Source: Pokkaliibacter sp. MBI-7 (GTDB lineage: Bacteria > Pseudomonadota > Gammaproteobacteria > Pseudomonadales > Balneatricaceae). Taken from it: a stretch of 64,000 bases of DNA. The stretch covers positions 434,001-498,000 of the forward strand of contig NZ_JARVTG010000001.1 in assembly GCF_029846635.1 (NCBI RefSeq). Reading direction: 5' to 3'. Within the stretch, counting starts at the first letter, position 1. Every line of letters begins with the position of its first letter. Of the stretch, positions 41,443 to 50,466 are shown in pieces. The notes under the pieces are model-generated. The model saw only the letters and a program-made list of their open reading frames with translations. It was not told where the DNA came from and made no database searches. The translations under genes and the position numbers were made by a program.

Positions 41443-42972
41443 TCAGTCGCCGTAGGCCGCACGAATAAGCAGAAAGTCATCGATATTCGCCATGAATACC
41501 GCGACCAGCGCCGGGTCAAAGTGCTTGCCGGACTGCTCCTGAATAAACGCCAGCGCATCGGCTGTTGACCAGGCTGGCTTGTAACAGCGCTCACTGCACA
41601 GGGCATCGAACACATCAGCGAGGGCGACGATACGGCCAAAGATGTGAATGTCTTCGCCTTTTTTACCCGCCGGATAACCTGACCCGTCCCACTTTTCATG
41701 ATGCTGATGAGCAATGATGGAAGCCGCATGCAGAATCGGCCGCTGTGAACGGCTGAGCAGGCTGTGACCGAGGGACGCATGGGTCTGCATGATTTCCCTT
41801 TCGTCATGATCATGGCGACCGGGTTTGTGCAGGATATGGTCAGGAATGCCGATCTTGCCCAGATCATGCAGGGGTGAGGCATAGCGCAGCACACTGGCCT
41901 CTTCCTCTGACATCCCGCTCAGGGTCGCCAGCAGATAACAGAACTCCGCCACTCGTTTAACGTGATTGCCGGTTTCATGGCTGCGAGTCTCCACGGTTTC
42001 ACCGAGCAGATAGACGATTTCGCGCTGAGTCTCCTCCACCTCGTTGTTCAGCCGCACATTGTCGAAGGCTATCGCGACGTTATGGATAAACAGCTCCAGC
42101 AGATGACGGTCCATCTGATCAATGGGCTTGCCGCCTTCCAGAAACAGCACCAGCGAGCGCTCGGCATTATTGCAGCACAACAGCACCGCGCCTTCTTCGG
42201 TAAAAATGTGCTGATTGCGGGCAATGGCCTCACGGATCAGACCGCGCTCAGCAGGAGCCAGAATATCATCGGTGGTCATACCTGCCAGATGGTTATAACC
42301 ATCGCTGGCGACCAGTACTTCCAGATCCAGCCCTTCAGTGCGGGCAGCAAAATGCCGGCGACGCTCCAGCAGCAGGCCCTTGTCCATTTTCACCAGTGCG
42401 ATCAGCTGCTCGATGACGCCATCGAGCAGCGGAATCAGTGACTGGCGCTGAAAAATGTCGGCGGATGCCTGAATCACCTGCGTCAGCCCGCGGCGGTTGG
42501 CCTCAATGGTCATGATGTCGCGATAGCCGCGCAGACTGGTGTACATCAGGGTCGACAGCTTCTGCGCGGTCAGTTCGGTCTTGGCTTTGTAGTCATTGAT
42601 ATCGTAGTTGACGATCACCCGATGCTCCGGTGCCTGTCCCGGCTGACCGGTTCTCAGCACCAGCCGCATATGCTGGTTGTCGAGATCATTACGGATAAAA
42701 TCCACCAGCGTCAGACCGGCATCGTCGCTTTCCATCACCACGTCCAGCAGCGCCACAGCGATGTCCTGATGACGGTTCTTCAGCAGCAGGCGAGCCTCGG
42801 TGCCGGTATAAGCGCTGATAAAATTGAGCCCGCGTCCGTCAAACTGAAAGTCCTGCAGGGCCAGCCGGGTAATACGGTGCACTTCAGCCTCATCGTCGAC
42901 GATCAGCACATACCAGGGCTGACGGCTCGGCCCCTCTTCAGCCCGCTCGGGCGCAAACAGATCATCAGACAT
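41443..42972 (-). CDS. Response regulator with DUF3369 and HD-GYP c-di-GMP phosphodiesterase domain
   Basis: 509 residues. The receiver domain (about 20-145) has IVDDEAEVH and phosphorylation site Asp77 (ALLDVVMESDDAG). A DUF3369/GAF-like part follows (about 150-330). The HD-GYP domain has HDLGKIGIPDHIL (His369, Asp370) and the diagnostic GSGYP near residue 427, so it should degrade cyclic di-GMP when phosphorylated. The ATG at 42972 has GGAG upstream and overlaps the end of the sensor kinase gene by 8 bp, so the two form one signalling unit. Confidence 0.92.
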   Translation of the reverse strand: MSDDLFAPERAEEGPSRQPWYVLIVDDEAEVHRITRLALQDFQFDGRGLNFISAYTGTEARLLLKNRHQDIAVALLDVVMESDDAGLTLVDFIRNDLDNQHMRLVLRTGQPGQAPEHRVIVNYDINDYKAKTELTAQKLSTLMYTSLRGYRDIMTIEANRRGLTQVIQASADIFQRQSLIPLLDGVIEQLIALVKMDKGLLLERRRHFAARTEGLDLEVLVASDGYNHLAGMTTDDILAPAERGLIREAIARNQHIFTEEGAVLLCCNNAERSLVLFLEGGKPIDQMDRHLLELFIHNVAIAFDNVRLNNEVEETQREIVYLLGETVETRSHETGNHVKRVAEFCYLLATLSGMSEEEASVLRYASPLHDLGKIGIPDHILHKPGRHDHDEREIMQTHASLGHSLLSRSQRPILHAASIIAHQHHEKWDGSGYPAGKKGEDIHIFGRIVALADVFDALCSERCYKPAWSTADALAFIQEQSGKHFDPALVAVFMANIDDFLLIRAAYGD

Positions 42973-44860
42973 CCACGGTTGCTCCTGTATCAAACATGCC
43001 CAGTTCAGGTACATGCATAACAAAACTCAGCCCCTGACCTTCCTCGCTGCTGGCCTGAATCCTCCCTTTCAGGCTCTGAGTCACCAGGTTATACACCAGA
43101 TGCAGTCCCAGTCCGGTGCCCCCTTCCAGCCTGCGTGTAGTGAAGAAGGGTTCAAACAGCTTGGCCAGTACCTCGGCAGATACACCCCGGCCGTTATCGC
43201 TGAAAGTGATGCGCAGGCCACGCTCTTCACGCTCCACCTCAATCTCGACCCGCCTGTCACGCTGGTTTTCAGCAAAGGCGTGACAGACGCTATTCATAAT
43301 CAGATTAGTCAGTATCTGCGCCATCGCCCCGGGGCAGGTAGTCCAGCACAGCTGCTTGTCACCATTTATGCGAACCTTGACGTCATGCTTTTTCAGCTGC
43401 GGGCGCAGGGTCAGCAATACCTCGTCAATATAGTCGGTCAGCACTACCTCGCGCCGCTCCAGCGTAGACTGGTCGACCGCCATCCGCTTGAAGCTCTGCA
43501 CCAGCTCGGCAGCCCGCTGCAGATTACCCTTGAGAATCTGCACACTTTCCCCCGCCAGCTCAAAGAAACGTTCCAGATCGGTGCGGGTCATGGTGCCCTG
43601 CCGATAGGCTGTGACCAGATTCTGCAATTTTTCATCCAGCAGCGACTCACTGGTGACGGCGATACCCAGCGGTGTGTTGATTTCATGGGCGACCCCGGCC
43701 ACCAGCCCGCCCAGCGACGACATTTTCTCCGCCTCTACCAGCTGCGACTGCATATCACGCAGAGAGTTGAGACTGCTCTGCAGATCCGTGCGTGACTGTT
43801 CCAGTGCCGTATTGCTGTGTGCCAGTTGCTGGTTGCTCTTTTCCAGTGCCAGGGTGCGGGAGCGCACAATCAGATCAAGGTTGCGGTTCAGCTCCGATAA
43901 CCGCTCATTGGTTTCTGACAGCTCTTCAGTGCGGCGATCCACCAGATGATTGAGGTAACGGCTGAGTATCAGCAGCGCCAGCAGCAGCCCCACCCCGGCC
44001 AGACTCATGAACATCACCGAATTGCGCCGCTGCTTGTCGACAAAGGAGGTGTTGAAGTAGCGATCCAGTGCTTCGTAATAGAGCGAAGCGCGGTCCGCCC
44101 GCAACCGCAGCAACTCCCGCTCAAAGGCAGGCTTCAGTGCCGCACTCTGGCGGCTCAGGGCAAAACTGCGTGGCTCCGGGCTGAGCATCAGCGGCGACGA
44201 CTTGAGATGATAGAAGCCGGCCCGATAATCGCCGAACAGATGAGAAAACAGGATGCCATCCACCTGATGACTGAGCAGCGCCTTGATCATCGATTCATTG
44301 GTAGGGAAGCTAGACCAGGTGACTCCCAGTCCCACACTGTTGAACTGGGACTCCGTCAGCCCCCCCAGCCAGTCTGAGTCAAGCCGGGCCAGCCGGTGTT
44401 CACTCAGCTCCGACAGTGACTGCACATCCGCGGCATTGGGTGCGCTGTAGATCACCCCCCAGTCGTCTACCAGCGGCGTGTCCACAATGGCAACGCCGCT
44501 GCTTTCCACCCTTGGCTGGCGCACCAGCACACCGGGCAGCACGTCAATCTCACCGTGATTGAGCTGATAGGTCAGCTCGTACAGGCTGCCCTCACGAAAT
44601 GACAGCTGCCAGCCATGACGGTCGGCAATTTCACGCAGTACCTCCACGGCAAAACCCGTGGCCTTGCCGTTTTCCATGGACAACAGCGGCGGGAAGTCAT
44701 AGACGCCCACCACCAGCCGCCGCTCCGGCGCCGCCACCCCGGACAACGCAGCGCCCAGCGCAATCATGAAGGCCAGCAAATGCGCCAGTGACCATCCACC
44801 AAGCCGGCCGCCACGGCGACACCATCGGCTCAACCAGGAAGATTTCAGACCTGACGCCAT
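42965..44860 (-). CDS. Hybrid-input sensor kinase with periplasmic solute-binding domain
   Basis: 631 residues. A signal/anchor (LAHLLAFMIALGAALSGVAA) precedes an SBP_bac_3 domain (RRLVVGVYDFPPLLSMENGK through about residue 280), a TM helix (VMFMSLAGVGLLLALLILSR), a coiled coil of about 80 residues, the H-box AGVAHEINTPLGIAVTSE (His392) and an ATPase domain with LTNLIMNSVCHA, DNGRGVSA and GTGLGLHLV. It probably senses an amino acid or similar small solute and phosphorylates the HD-GYP regulator. GGAAAGG precedes the ATG at 44860. Confidence 0.93.
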   Translation of the reverse strand: MASGLKSSWLSRWCRRGGRLGGWSLAHLLAFMIALGAALSGVAAPERRLVVGVYDFPPLLSMENGKATGFAVEVLREIADRHGWQLSFREGSLYELTYQLNHGEIDVLPGVLVRQPRVESSGVAIVDTPLVDDWGVIYSAPNAADVQSLSELSEHRLARLDSDWLGGLTESQFNSVGLGVTWSSFPTNESMIKALLSHQVDGILFSHLFGDYRAGFYHLKSSPLMLSPEPRSFALSRQSAALKPAFERELLRLRADRASLYYEALDRYFNTSFVDKQRRNSVMFMSLAGVGLLLALLILSRYLNHLVDRRTEELSETNERLSELNRNLDLIVRSRTLALEKSNQQLAHSNTALEQSRTDLQSSLNSLRDMQSQLVEAEKMSSLGGLVAGVAHEINTPLGIAVTSESLLDEKLQNLVTAYRQGTMTRTDLERFFELAGESVQILKGNLQRAAELVQSFKRMAVDQSTLERREVVLTDYIDEVLLTLRPQLKKHDVKVRINGDKQLCWTTCPGAMAQILTNLIMNSVCHAFAENQRDRRVEIEVEREERGLRITFSDNGRGVSAEVLAKLFEPFFTTRRLEGGTGLGLHLVYNLVTQSLKGRIQASSEEGQGLSFVMHVPELGMFDTGATVDV

Positions 44861-45208
44861 AACACCTTTCCGTCTGTAATCAAGGAGCTGTCCATTACGC
44901 TGAGGTCATCCGCAGACAAAGGGAATGCATCATAAAAATGCATACCGGCAAGTGAATATGAGTGGTGAACGGCGGTCAATACAGTTCCATGCCAAACACC
45001 GTGCAGAAGGCGGCTGCGCACCTTCCTTATTCTGGCCTTATTTCTGCATGTCAGGATAGTGCCAAAAGGCTACCAGCCCTCGCCAGATCAGATGTAAGCC
45101 GGGTGAACAACTGTCATGCCGGGGCAGTAGATTGCAGGGGCACAGTAGCTGACTGTACCGGATGACACCGGGGTAAAAAGCGGCTTTTTTACAGATAAGG
45201 AAATGACT
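44861..45208. other. Divergent intergenic region, no gene seen
   Basis: 348 bp between the sensor kinase and psiE-like genes. It holds both promoters. The short frames here have no ribosome site. No clear repeat or hairpin. Confidence 0.5.
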
Positions 45209-45733
45209 ATGAATACCGACTGGGCAGAAGCCCTGCGCCACCGCATGCATGACGGTGCAGACTCACTGGGTAATCTGCTGGTGGAAGGCTTTCACTACCT
45301 TGCCCTGTTTGCCATCGGCGGCGTCACGGCCTGGGCCGCCATTGCCGAGTTCCTGCTGATTCTGGCCAAGGATCACATCAGCGTAGATGACGTACTGCTG
45401 CTGTTTATCTACCTCGAACTGGGGGCGATGGTCGGCATCTACTTCAAAACCAACCACATGCCAGTACGTTTTCTGATTTACGTCGCCATCACGGCCCTGA
45501 CCCGCCTGCTGATTGCTGACATTTCCCACCACAGTGAGCCTGATCTGGGCATTGTTTACATCACCGGCGCCATTTTGCTGCTGGCTTTTGCCAATCTGGT
45601 GGTGCGCTATGCCTCATCGCGCTATCCGTCTGTGGAGAACAGCAAAGTGCGCAGCCACCTGGCCAGCCGCTCCAGCGAACAGCCCACGCTGGCCGCCAGC
45701 ACAGCGGAGCACGTTGCCAGCCCCGCCCGATAA
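45209..45733 (+). CDS. psiE: PsiE-like phosphate-starvation-inducible membrane protein
   Basis: 174 residues with four helices: YLALFAIGGVTAWAAIAEFL, the next around VLLLFIYLELGAMVGIYF, then VRFLIYVAITALTRLLIADI and VYITGAILLLAFANLVV. The conserved loop KTNHMPVRFLIY matches the PsiE family, whose function is unclear despite induction by phosphate starvation in E. coli. The ATG at 45209 is six bases after AAGGAA; the ATG at 45203 would abut it. The 3' end and stop codon lie in a duplicated 16-bp repeat. Confidence 0.85.
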   Translation: MNTDWAEALRHRMHDGADSLGNLLVEGFHYLALFAIGGVTAWAAIAEFLLILAKDHISVDDVLLLFIYLELGAMVGIYFKTNHMPVRFLIYVAITALTRLLIADISHHSEPDLGIVYITGAILLLAFANLVVRYASSRYPSVENSKVRSHLASRSSEQPTLAASTAEHVASPAR

Positions 45734-45761
45734 ATCATCGGAACAATAAATCATCGGAACA
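45730..45761 (+). repeat. 16-bp tandem duplication across the psiE stop codon
   Basis: ATAAATCATCGGAACA occurs twice in a row (45730-45745 and 45746-45761), with a third partial start ATAAAC. The TAA stop of the psiE-like gene lies in the first copy. The rest of the gap to 46061 has no gene or clear terminator. Confidence 0.9.
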
Positions 45762-46061
45762 ATAAACCGGCCACCCAGGCGCTGACGCACACTTCGTCCG
45801 CGCCTTTATGCCGTCCCTGCCGGGGCGACTTCTCCTCTGTCACCTCGCCCCCTCTATTCATGTTGGGCCTGTTGCTGTGGGGCCTGCAGATCGAACCGCC
45901 TGCCGGATGCAGAGCGCACAGACGGCTGTAGAAACAGGCAAGAAATCCGGTGAACTGTGATACCGGCTGCCCTTGGCCTGCAGCGACAATGCCGGCAGTT
46001 ACGGCCGGCAATAAACAGTGATCCCGGCCTGCCTCCTCCTGCTCATTGAAGGTGCATAACG

Positions 46062-47024
46062 ATGCGAGTAATCGGACTGAATCAGTACGGTGGACCTGAT
46101 GTTCTTGAGGCCTTTGAACTGCCGACACCCCATGCAACCGCCGGGCAGGTGCGGGTAAAGGTCCATGCTGCTGGCATCAACCCGGTCGATGAAATGCTGC
46201 GCTCTGGCGACCTCGCCAGCTGGTATGCCGGTGCGCCCTACCCCTACATCCCGGGGATGGATATCGCCGGCACTCTTGATGAGATCAGTGCCGACGTTGA
46301 CCCTGCACTGGGTTTGCGTGTGGGTCAGCGGGTCACCGGCATCGTTGATAACTTCGGCAACTACGGCGGCTACAGTGAATATGTCTGCCTGCCCGCACGC
46401 TCCGTTACCGCAGCACCACCGCAGGCTTCCTTTGCCGAGGCAGCCTCGTTCCTGATGAATGCCCTGACAGCCAGAAACGCGCTGGATAATCTCACGCTCG
46501 CAGCGGGCGCACGCATTCTGGTGACCGGTGCTGCCGGTGCAGTGGGTGCCTATACTGTGGCACTGGCAAAAGCAGCAGGGTTTGAACCCGTTGCCATAGC
46601 GACAGCAGCCGACGAGCCTTTGCTGCACAAGCTGGGCGCAGCCATGGTGATAGCGCGTGGAGATCATCTGGCACAGCGCGTGCGGGAGCACTTCCCGCAG
46701 GGGGTCGATGCCGTCGTCGATGCCGCCTGTATACAGCCACAGATCCTGGCGGCTGTGTGTGATCAGGGGCAGATTATTGTCCTGCGCCCAGCCAGCAACG
46801 AAACACTGGAGCGCGGCATTACTACCCGTTTCGTTAATGTCCGGGAGCGCGCCACCGACCAGCCTGCCATCAGGCAGCTGGCAGATCAGGTCAGCGCCGG
46901 TCTGTTACCGATGCGGGTAGAAGCCGTGTTTCCCGCCAGTGAGGCGGCAGCTGCTCACCGCCGTCTTGATCAGGGCCGGCTGCGCGGGCGCCTTATCCTC
47001 GACTTTGAACACAGCGGGCTGTGA
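46062..47024 (+). CDS. Zinc-free medium-chain NADP-dependent oxidoreductase (quinone oxidoreductase family)
   Basis: 320 residues. The N-terminal catalytic domain (QVRVKVHAAGINPVDEML) lacks the zinc-binding Cys/His pattern of alcohol dehydrogenases. The nucleotide-binding domain has ILVTGAAGAVGAYTVALAKA, as in quinone oxidoreductases and enoyl reductases. Cytoplasmic; reduces quinones, enones or similar with NADPH. GAAGGTG lies upstream of the ATG. It precedes the cyclophilin-like gene by 12 bp, likely one transcript. Confidence 0.88.
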   Translation: MRVIGLNQYGGPDVLEAFELPTPHATAGQVRVKVHAAGINPVDEMLRSGDLASWYAGAPYPYIPGMDIAGTLDEISADVDPALGLRVGQRVTGIVDNFGNYGGYSEYVCLPARSVTAAPPQASFAEAASFLMNALTARNALDNLTLAAGARILVTGAAGAVGAYTVALAKAAGFEPVAIATAADEPLLHKLGAAMVIARGDHLAQRVREHFPQGVDAVVDAACIQPQILAAVCDQGQIIVLRPASNETLERGITTRFVNVRERATDQPAIRQLADQVSAGLLPMRVEAVFPASEAAAAHRRLDQGRLRGRLILDFEHSGL

Positions 47025-47036
47025 GCAGAGCAGAGG

Positions 47037-47588
47037 ATGAGCACACAAAGGCACCTGTCCTCATGCAAACTGTCGGGTATAACAGCGACGCTGCTGCTGT
47101 GGGTACTGATGCTGCTGGATATGACAGTCTGCCGGGCAGCCGGCAGCTCCCCTGTCATCCATGACAGCCATGATAGTCCTGTCAGCCCTGACAGCCTCAC
47201 GCAGGCCCACCGCACTTCAGAAGAGGAATCATTCACCGTGAAAATACAGTTGCTCGTCAATGGCAAAGCCCTTGATGCCACCCTCAACGACAGCGCCGCC
47301 AGCCGGGACTTCATGTCACTGCTGCCGTTAACACTGACGCTGACAGACTATGCCTCCAACGAAAAGATAGCCGACCTGCCGAAGAAACTCTCCCTGCAGG
47401 GGGCTCCGGCAGGCATCGATCCGGAGGTGGGCGATATCACTTACTATGCCCCCTGGGGCAATCTGGCGATTTTTTATCGCGACTTTGGTTATGCCAAAGG
47501 TCTGGTATCTCTGGGTCGTATCAATGCTGACATGTCATTGTTCGCCGGCAAAAGCGCCATGCAGGTGACGATGCGCAGGACAGAGTAG
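47037..47588 (+). CDS. Exported cyclophilin-like fold protein
   Basis: 183 residues. An N-terminal hydrophobic signal (ATLLLWVLMLLDMTVCRAA) and a Ser/Asp/His-rich linker precede a cyclophilin-like domain of about 115 residues with VKIQLLVNGKALDATLNDSA, SLLPLTLTLTDYASNEKI, and DITYYAPWGNLAIFYRDFGY, the hallmarks of PF18050. The family's function is unknown; no peptidyl-prolyl activity is shown by these sequences. Twelve bp after the oxidoreductase gene, so probably co-transcribed. The standard members lack an export signal, which is unusual here. Confidence 0.78.
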   Translation: MSTQRHLSSCKLSGITATLLLWVLMLLDMTVCRAAGSSPVIHDSHDSPVSPDSLTQAHRTSEEESFTVKIQLLVNGKALDATLNDSAASRDFMSLLPLTLTLTDYASNEKIADLPKKLSLQGAPAGIDPEVGDITYYAPWGNLAIFYRDFGYAKGLVSLGRINADMSLFAGKSAMQVTMRRTE

Positions 47589-47604
47589 CCATCCGGGGTT
47601 CCTG

Positions 47605-47645
47605 CAGAACGTGGCCGCCCCCTTCACGGCCACGTTCTGGCCTTT
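47605..47645. terminator. Bidirectional terminator between convergent genes
   Basis: CAGAACGTGGCCG / CGGCCACGTTCTG, 13-bp stem with a 9-base loop, followed by GCCTTT. It touches the stop codon of the LysR gene. Confidence 0.82.
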
Positions 47646-48531
47646 ATGACGCGTCCCGCCGGTAGCGCAAATGCTCGATAACCAGCCGGAATGCTGCCGT
47701 CTGCTGGCGACGACTGGGGTAATAGAGATGGTAACCGGGGAAGCTGTCAGACCATGGTGCCAGTACCTCCGTCAGGGCACCGCTGTCCAGATAGGGCTGC
47801 ACCTGGGCATCCGGTAGCTGCGCCAGCCCGACACCGGCGAGGCAGGCTTCAAGAATCTGCAGCACACTGTTCATGATCAGCGGGCCTGAGACACGCACGC
47901 GAAACTCGTTTTCCCCGCTGCCAAACTCCCACGGATAGAGACCACCATGGGTGGGCAGGCGCAGATTGATACAGCGATGCGCCATCAACTCCTCCGGCTG
48001 CTCTGGCACCCCATAACGGGCCAGATAAGCCGGTGCCGCGACCGTCACCATGCGCATATCCGGGCCAATGGGGACCGCCACCATATCCGCATCGATAATC
48101 CCGCCAAGACGCACTCCAGCATCAAAGCGCTCAGCCACAATGTCGGTCAGGCCGTAGTCCGTCATGAGTTCAACCGTTACCTCCGGGTAGCTTTCCAGTA
48201 TTGGCAGCAGCTTGGGCCACAGCACATGGCGCGCTGCAAACTCATCGGCAGTAATACGCACGGTGCCTGAAGGGCGCCGGCGCAGCTCCGATACCGCACT
48301 CAGATGCGCCTCGATCTGGTCCAGCAGGGGAGCGATTTCACTCAGCAGCTGCTCACCGGCTTCGGTACGGGTGACGCTGCGAGTGGTACGGGTCAGCAAA
48401 CGCACGCCAAGACGCTCCTCCAGACCACGCATGGTCTGACTGACAGCGGACGGCGAAACCCCCAGATGCGCTGCCGCACGGGTGAAACTCCCCTCCCGGG
48501 CCACCGTCACGAACACCACCAGATCGTTCAT
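47644..48531 (-). CDS. LysR-family transcriptional regulator
   Basis: 295 residues from the ATG at 48531. The N-terminal helix-turn-helix (FVTVAREGSFTRAAAHLGVS, then PSAVSQTMRGLEERLGVRLL) and the C-terminal effector-binding domain are standard. The longer frame to 48585 adds 18 residues before the usual LysR start. It is divergent from the cupin gene at 48648 with a LysR box between, so it most likely controls the 48648-53204 cluster. The inducer is unknown. Confidence 0.92.
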   Translation of the reverse strand: MNDLVVFVTVAREGSFTRAAAHLGVSPSAVSQTMRGLEERLGVRLLTRTTRSVTRTEAGEQLLSEIAPLLDQIEAHLSAVSELRRRPSGTVRITADEFAARHVLWPKLLPILESYPEVTVELMTDYGLTDIVAERFDAGVRLGGIIDADMVAVPIGPDMRMVTVAAPAYLARYGVPEQPEELMAHRCINLRLPTHGGLYPWEFGSGENEFRVRVSGPLIMNSVLQILEACLAGVGLAQLPDAQVQPYLDSGALTEVLAPWSDSFPGYHLYYPSRRQQTAAFRLVIEHLRYRRDAS

Positions 48532-48576
48532 TCCGTTCAAGAACATTATTAAGCTCTGCTTCATTCCGAGTTCTTT

Positions 48577-48595
48577 ATTCTGCATATACTCGAAT
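48577..48595. promoter_or_regulatory. LysR-type operator in the divergent promoter region
   Basis: ATTC-N11-GAAT (ATTCTGCATATACTCGAAT), a symmetrical T-N11-A LysR box, midway between the LysR start (48531) and the cupin start (48648). Confidence 0.7.
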
Positions 48596-48647
48596 TAATA
48601 GCCAGTCACTACACTTTGTTCATTCACTACAGAACAAGGTGACCGCC

Positions 48648-49091
48648 ATGACTGATACCGATCTGACCAATGACGACATGCAAGTACATCGCGCCGGCGC
48701 CAGCAAAGCCATTACCGGGCCTGCCGAGTGGTTTACCGGCCGCGTACGCATTGATCGCATCTTCACTGCGCCGGCTCCCGCCCGTGTGGGAGTGGCCGTT
48801 GTCAATTTTGAACCGGGCGCCCGCACCAACTGGCACACCCATCCGCTGGGTCAGGCTCTGCTGGTCACTGACGGCGTAGGCTGGACCCAGTGTGAAGGCG
48901 GCCCTAAGACAGAGATCCGCTCCGGTGATCTGATCTGGTGTAACTGCGGACGTCGCCACTGGCATGGCGCCACCGACACCACAGCCATGCAGCATGTTGC
49001 CATCAACGAATTTCTGGATGGCAAACCCGTTGACTGGCTGGAACCCGTTACCGATGAGGTTTACCTCGCCGGTCCGGTGAAAAAAGACTGA
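48648..49091 (+). CDS. Cytosolic cupin, hydroxynitrile lyase (GtHNL/AcHNL)-like
   Basis: 147 residues, single cupin barrel. Metal ligands are His63, His65 and Gln69 in WHTHPLGQ and His104 in RHWHGA, with the same spacing as the manganese cupin hydroxynitrile lyases. Those lyases were found by activity on mandelonitrile; the physiological role of the family is unknown. No signal peptide. The ATG at 48648 has AAGGTG six bases upstream. It is the first gene of the LysR-linked cluster and a paralogue of the exported cupin at 51956-52450. Confidence 0.82.
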   Translation: MTDTDLTNDDMQVHRAGASKAITGPAEWFTGRVRIDRIFTAPAPARVGVAVVNFEPGARTNWHTHPLGQALLVTDGVGWTQCEGGPKTEIRSGDLIWCNCGRRHWHGATDTTAMQHVAINEFLDGKPVDWLEPVTDEVYLAGPVKKD

Positions 49092-49234
49092 GTTCAGCAG
49101 CGCAGGCACGTCAGGCAGCCATCACCGCCCTGACCTGCCAGCCACCCGACTCCCCGTATTTCATCGCGGCCACTGCGTGCCGCGCAGCAACAGGGCTCTC
49201 GCCACCGGCAGAGTCGCTGAGGACAAGACTTCAC

Positions 49235-50392
49235 ATGAACAACTTCACCTTCTTCAATAACACCCGGATTATCTTCGGCGAGGGACAGATTGCTGCCCTG
49301 CGCGAGCAGATCCCGGCTCAGGCACGCGTACTGATCGTCTACGGTGGCGGCAGTATCAAGAACAACGGCATCTTCACTCAGGTCACTCAGGCACTGGAAG
49401 GAGTTACCTGGTTTGAGTTTGGCGGTATCGAAGCCAACCCACATCTGGAAACCTGTCTTGAAGCCGTTTCCCTGGCGCGCGCTGAGCAGGTCGACTTCCT
49501 CCTCGCGGTCGGCGGTGGCTCGGTCATTGATGCGACCAAATTCATCGCCGCAGCCGTGGCCCATCAGGGCGATCCCTGGGAGATCATCGCCAGCTTTGGC
49601 GCCGCCGTGCAGGGCGCACTGCCCATTGGCTGTGTGCTGACCCTGGCGGCGACCGGTTCAGAAATGAATCCGACCTCCGTCATTACCCGCGCCTCGTCCA
49701 AAGACAAGCTGTTCTTCAACTCTGACTACGTGCGCCCACAGTTCTCCATCCTTGATCCGCGTACCACCTACTCCCTGCCTGCCCGTCAGGTAGCCAACGG
49801 CGTGGTCGACTCCATGGTTCATGTGCTGGAGCAGTACGTTACCTATCCGGTCAATGCCAGAGTGCAGGACCGTTTTGCCGAAGGTCTGCTGTCGACCATC
49901 ATCGAAGAAGGCCCCAAAGCACTGAGTGAGCCGACCAACTACGAGGTACGCGCCAACCTGATGTGGAGCGCTACCATGGCCCTCAACGGACTGCTGTCCA
50001 CCGGCGTACCGGGTGACTGGGCATCCCACCTGATCGGGCAGGAGCTGACTGCGCTCTATGGTCTGGACCACGGCCAGACACTGGCCATCATGATGCCGGC
50101 CATCTGGACCTACAAACTGCAGCAGAAGCAGGAAAAGCTGGTGCAGTACGGTCGTCGCGTCTGGCACATCGAGGATACCCAGCCTGAGCAGGTTGCCCTT
50201 AAAGCGATTGAGCAAACACGCCAGTTCTTCGAAAGAATGGGCGTGGCGACCCGCCTGTCAGCCTACGGTCTGGACGAGCGCGTGATTGCCGAAGTCGTAG
50301 CCAAGCTCAAAGAACATCAGTTTGTGCAGCTGGGTGAGCATGGCGACATCACTCCTCAGGATGTGGTCAACATTCTGCAGCTGGCCCTGTAG
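49235..50392 (+). CDS. yqhD: NADPH-dependent aldehyde reductase / iron-type alcohol dehydrogenase YqhD
   Basis: 385 residues. The cofactor block is VLIVYGGGSIKNNG and the Gly-rich loop is LLAVGGGSVIDATKFIA. Metal ligands are in NGVVDSMVHVLEQY (Asp and His), DWASHLIGQEL and LDHGQTLAIMMP. YqhD reduces a broad set of toxic short-chain and aromatic aldehydes, protecting against lipid peroxidation products. The ATG follows GAGGACAAG. It is part of the LysR-linked set. Confidence 0.93.
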   Translation: MNNFTFFNNTRIIFGEGQIAALREQIPAQARVLIVYGGGSIKNNGIFTQVTQALEGVTWFEFGGIEANPHLETCLEAVSLARAEQVDFLLAVGGGSVIDATKFIAAAVAHQGDPWEIIASFGAAVQGALPIGCVLTLAATGSEMNPTSVITRASSKDKLFFNSDYVRPQFSILDPRTTYSLPARQVANGVVDSMVHVLEQYVTYPVNARVQDRFAEGLLSTIIEEGPKALSEPTNYEVRANLMWSATMALNGLLSTGVPGDWASHLIGQELTALYGLDHGQTLAIMMPAIWTYKLQQKQEKLVQYGRRVWHIEDTQPEQVALKAIEQTRQFFERMGVATRLSAYGLDERVIAEVVAKLKEHQFVQLGEHGDITPQDVVNILQLAL

Positions 50393-50466
50393 TTGATCCG
50401 CGGCGGTGGCGCCCTGCCACCGCCAGACTCACGCCTTGCCTCTGCACCAGCAGTCGGAGAACACCC

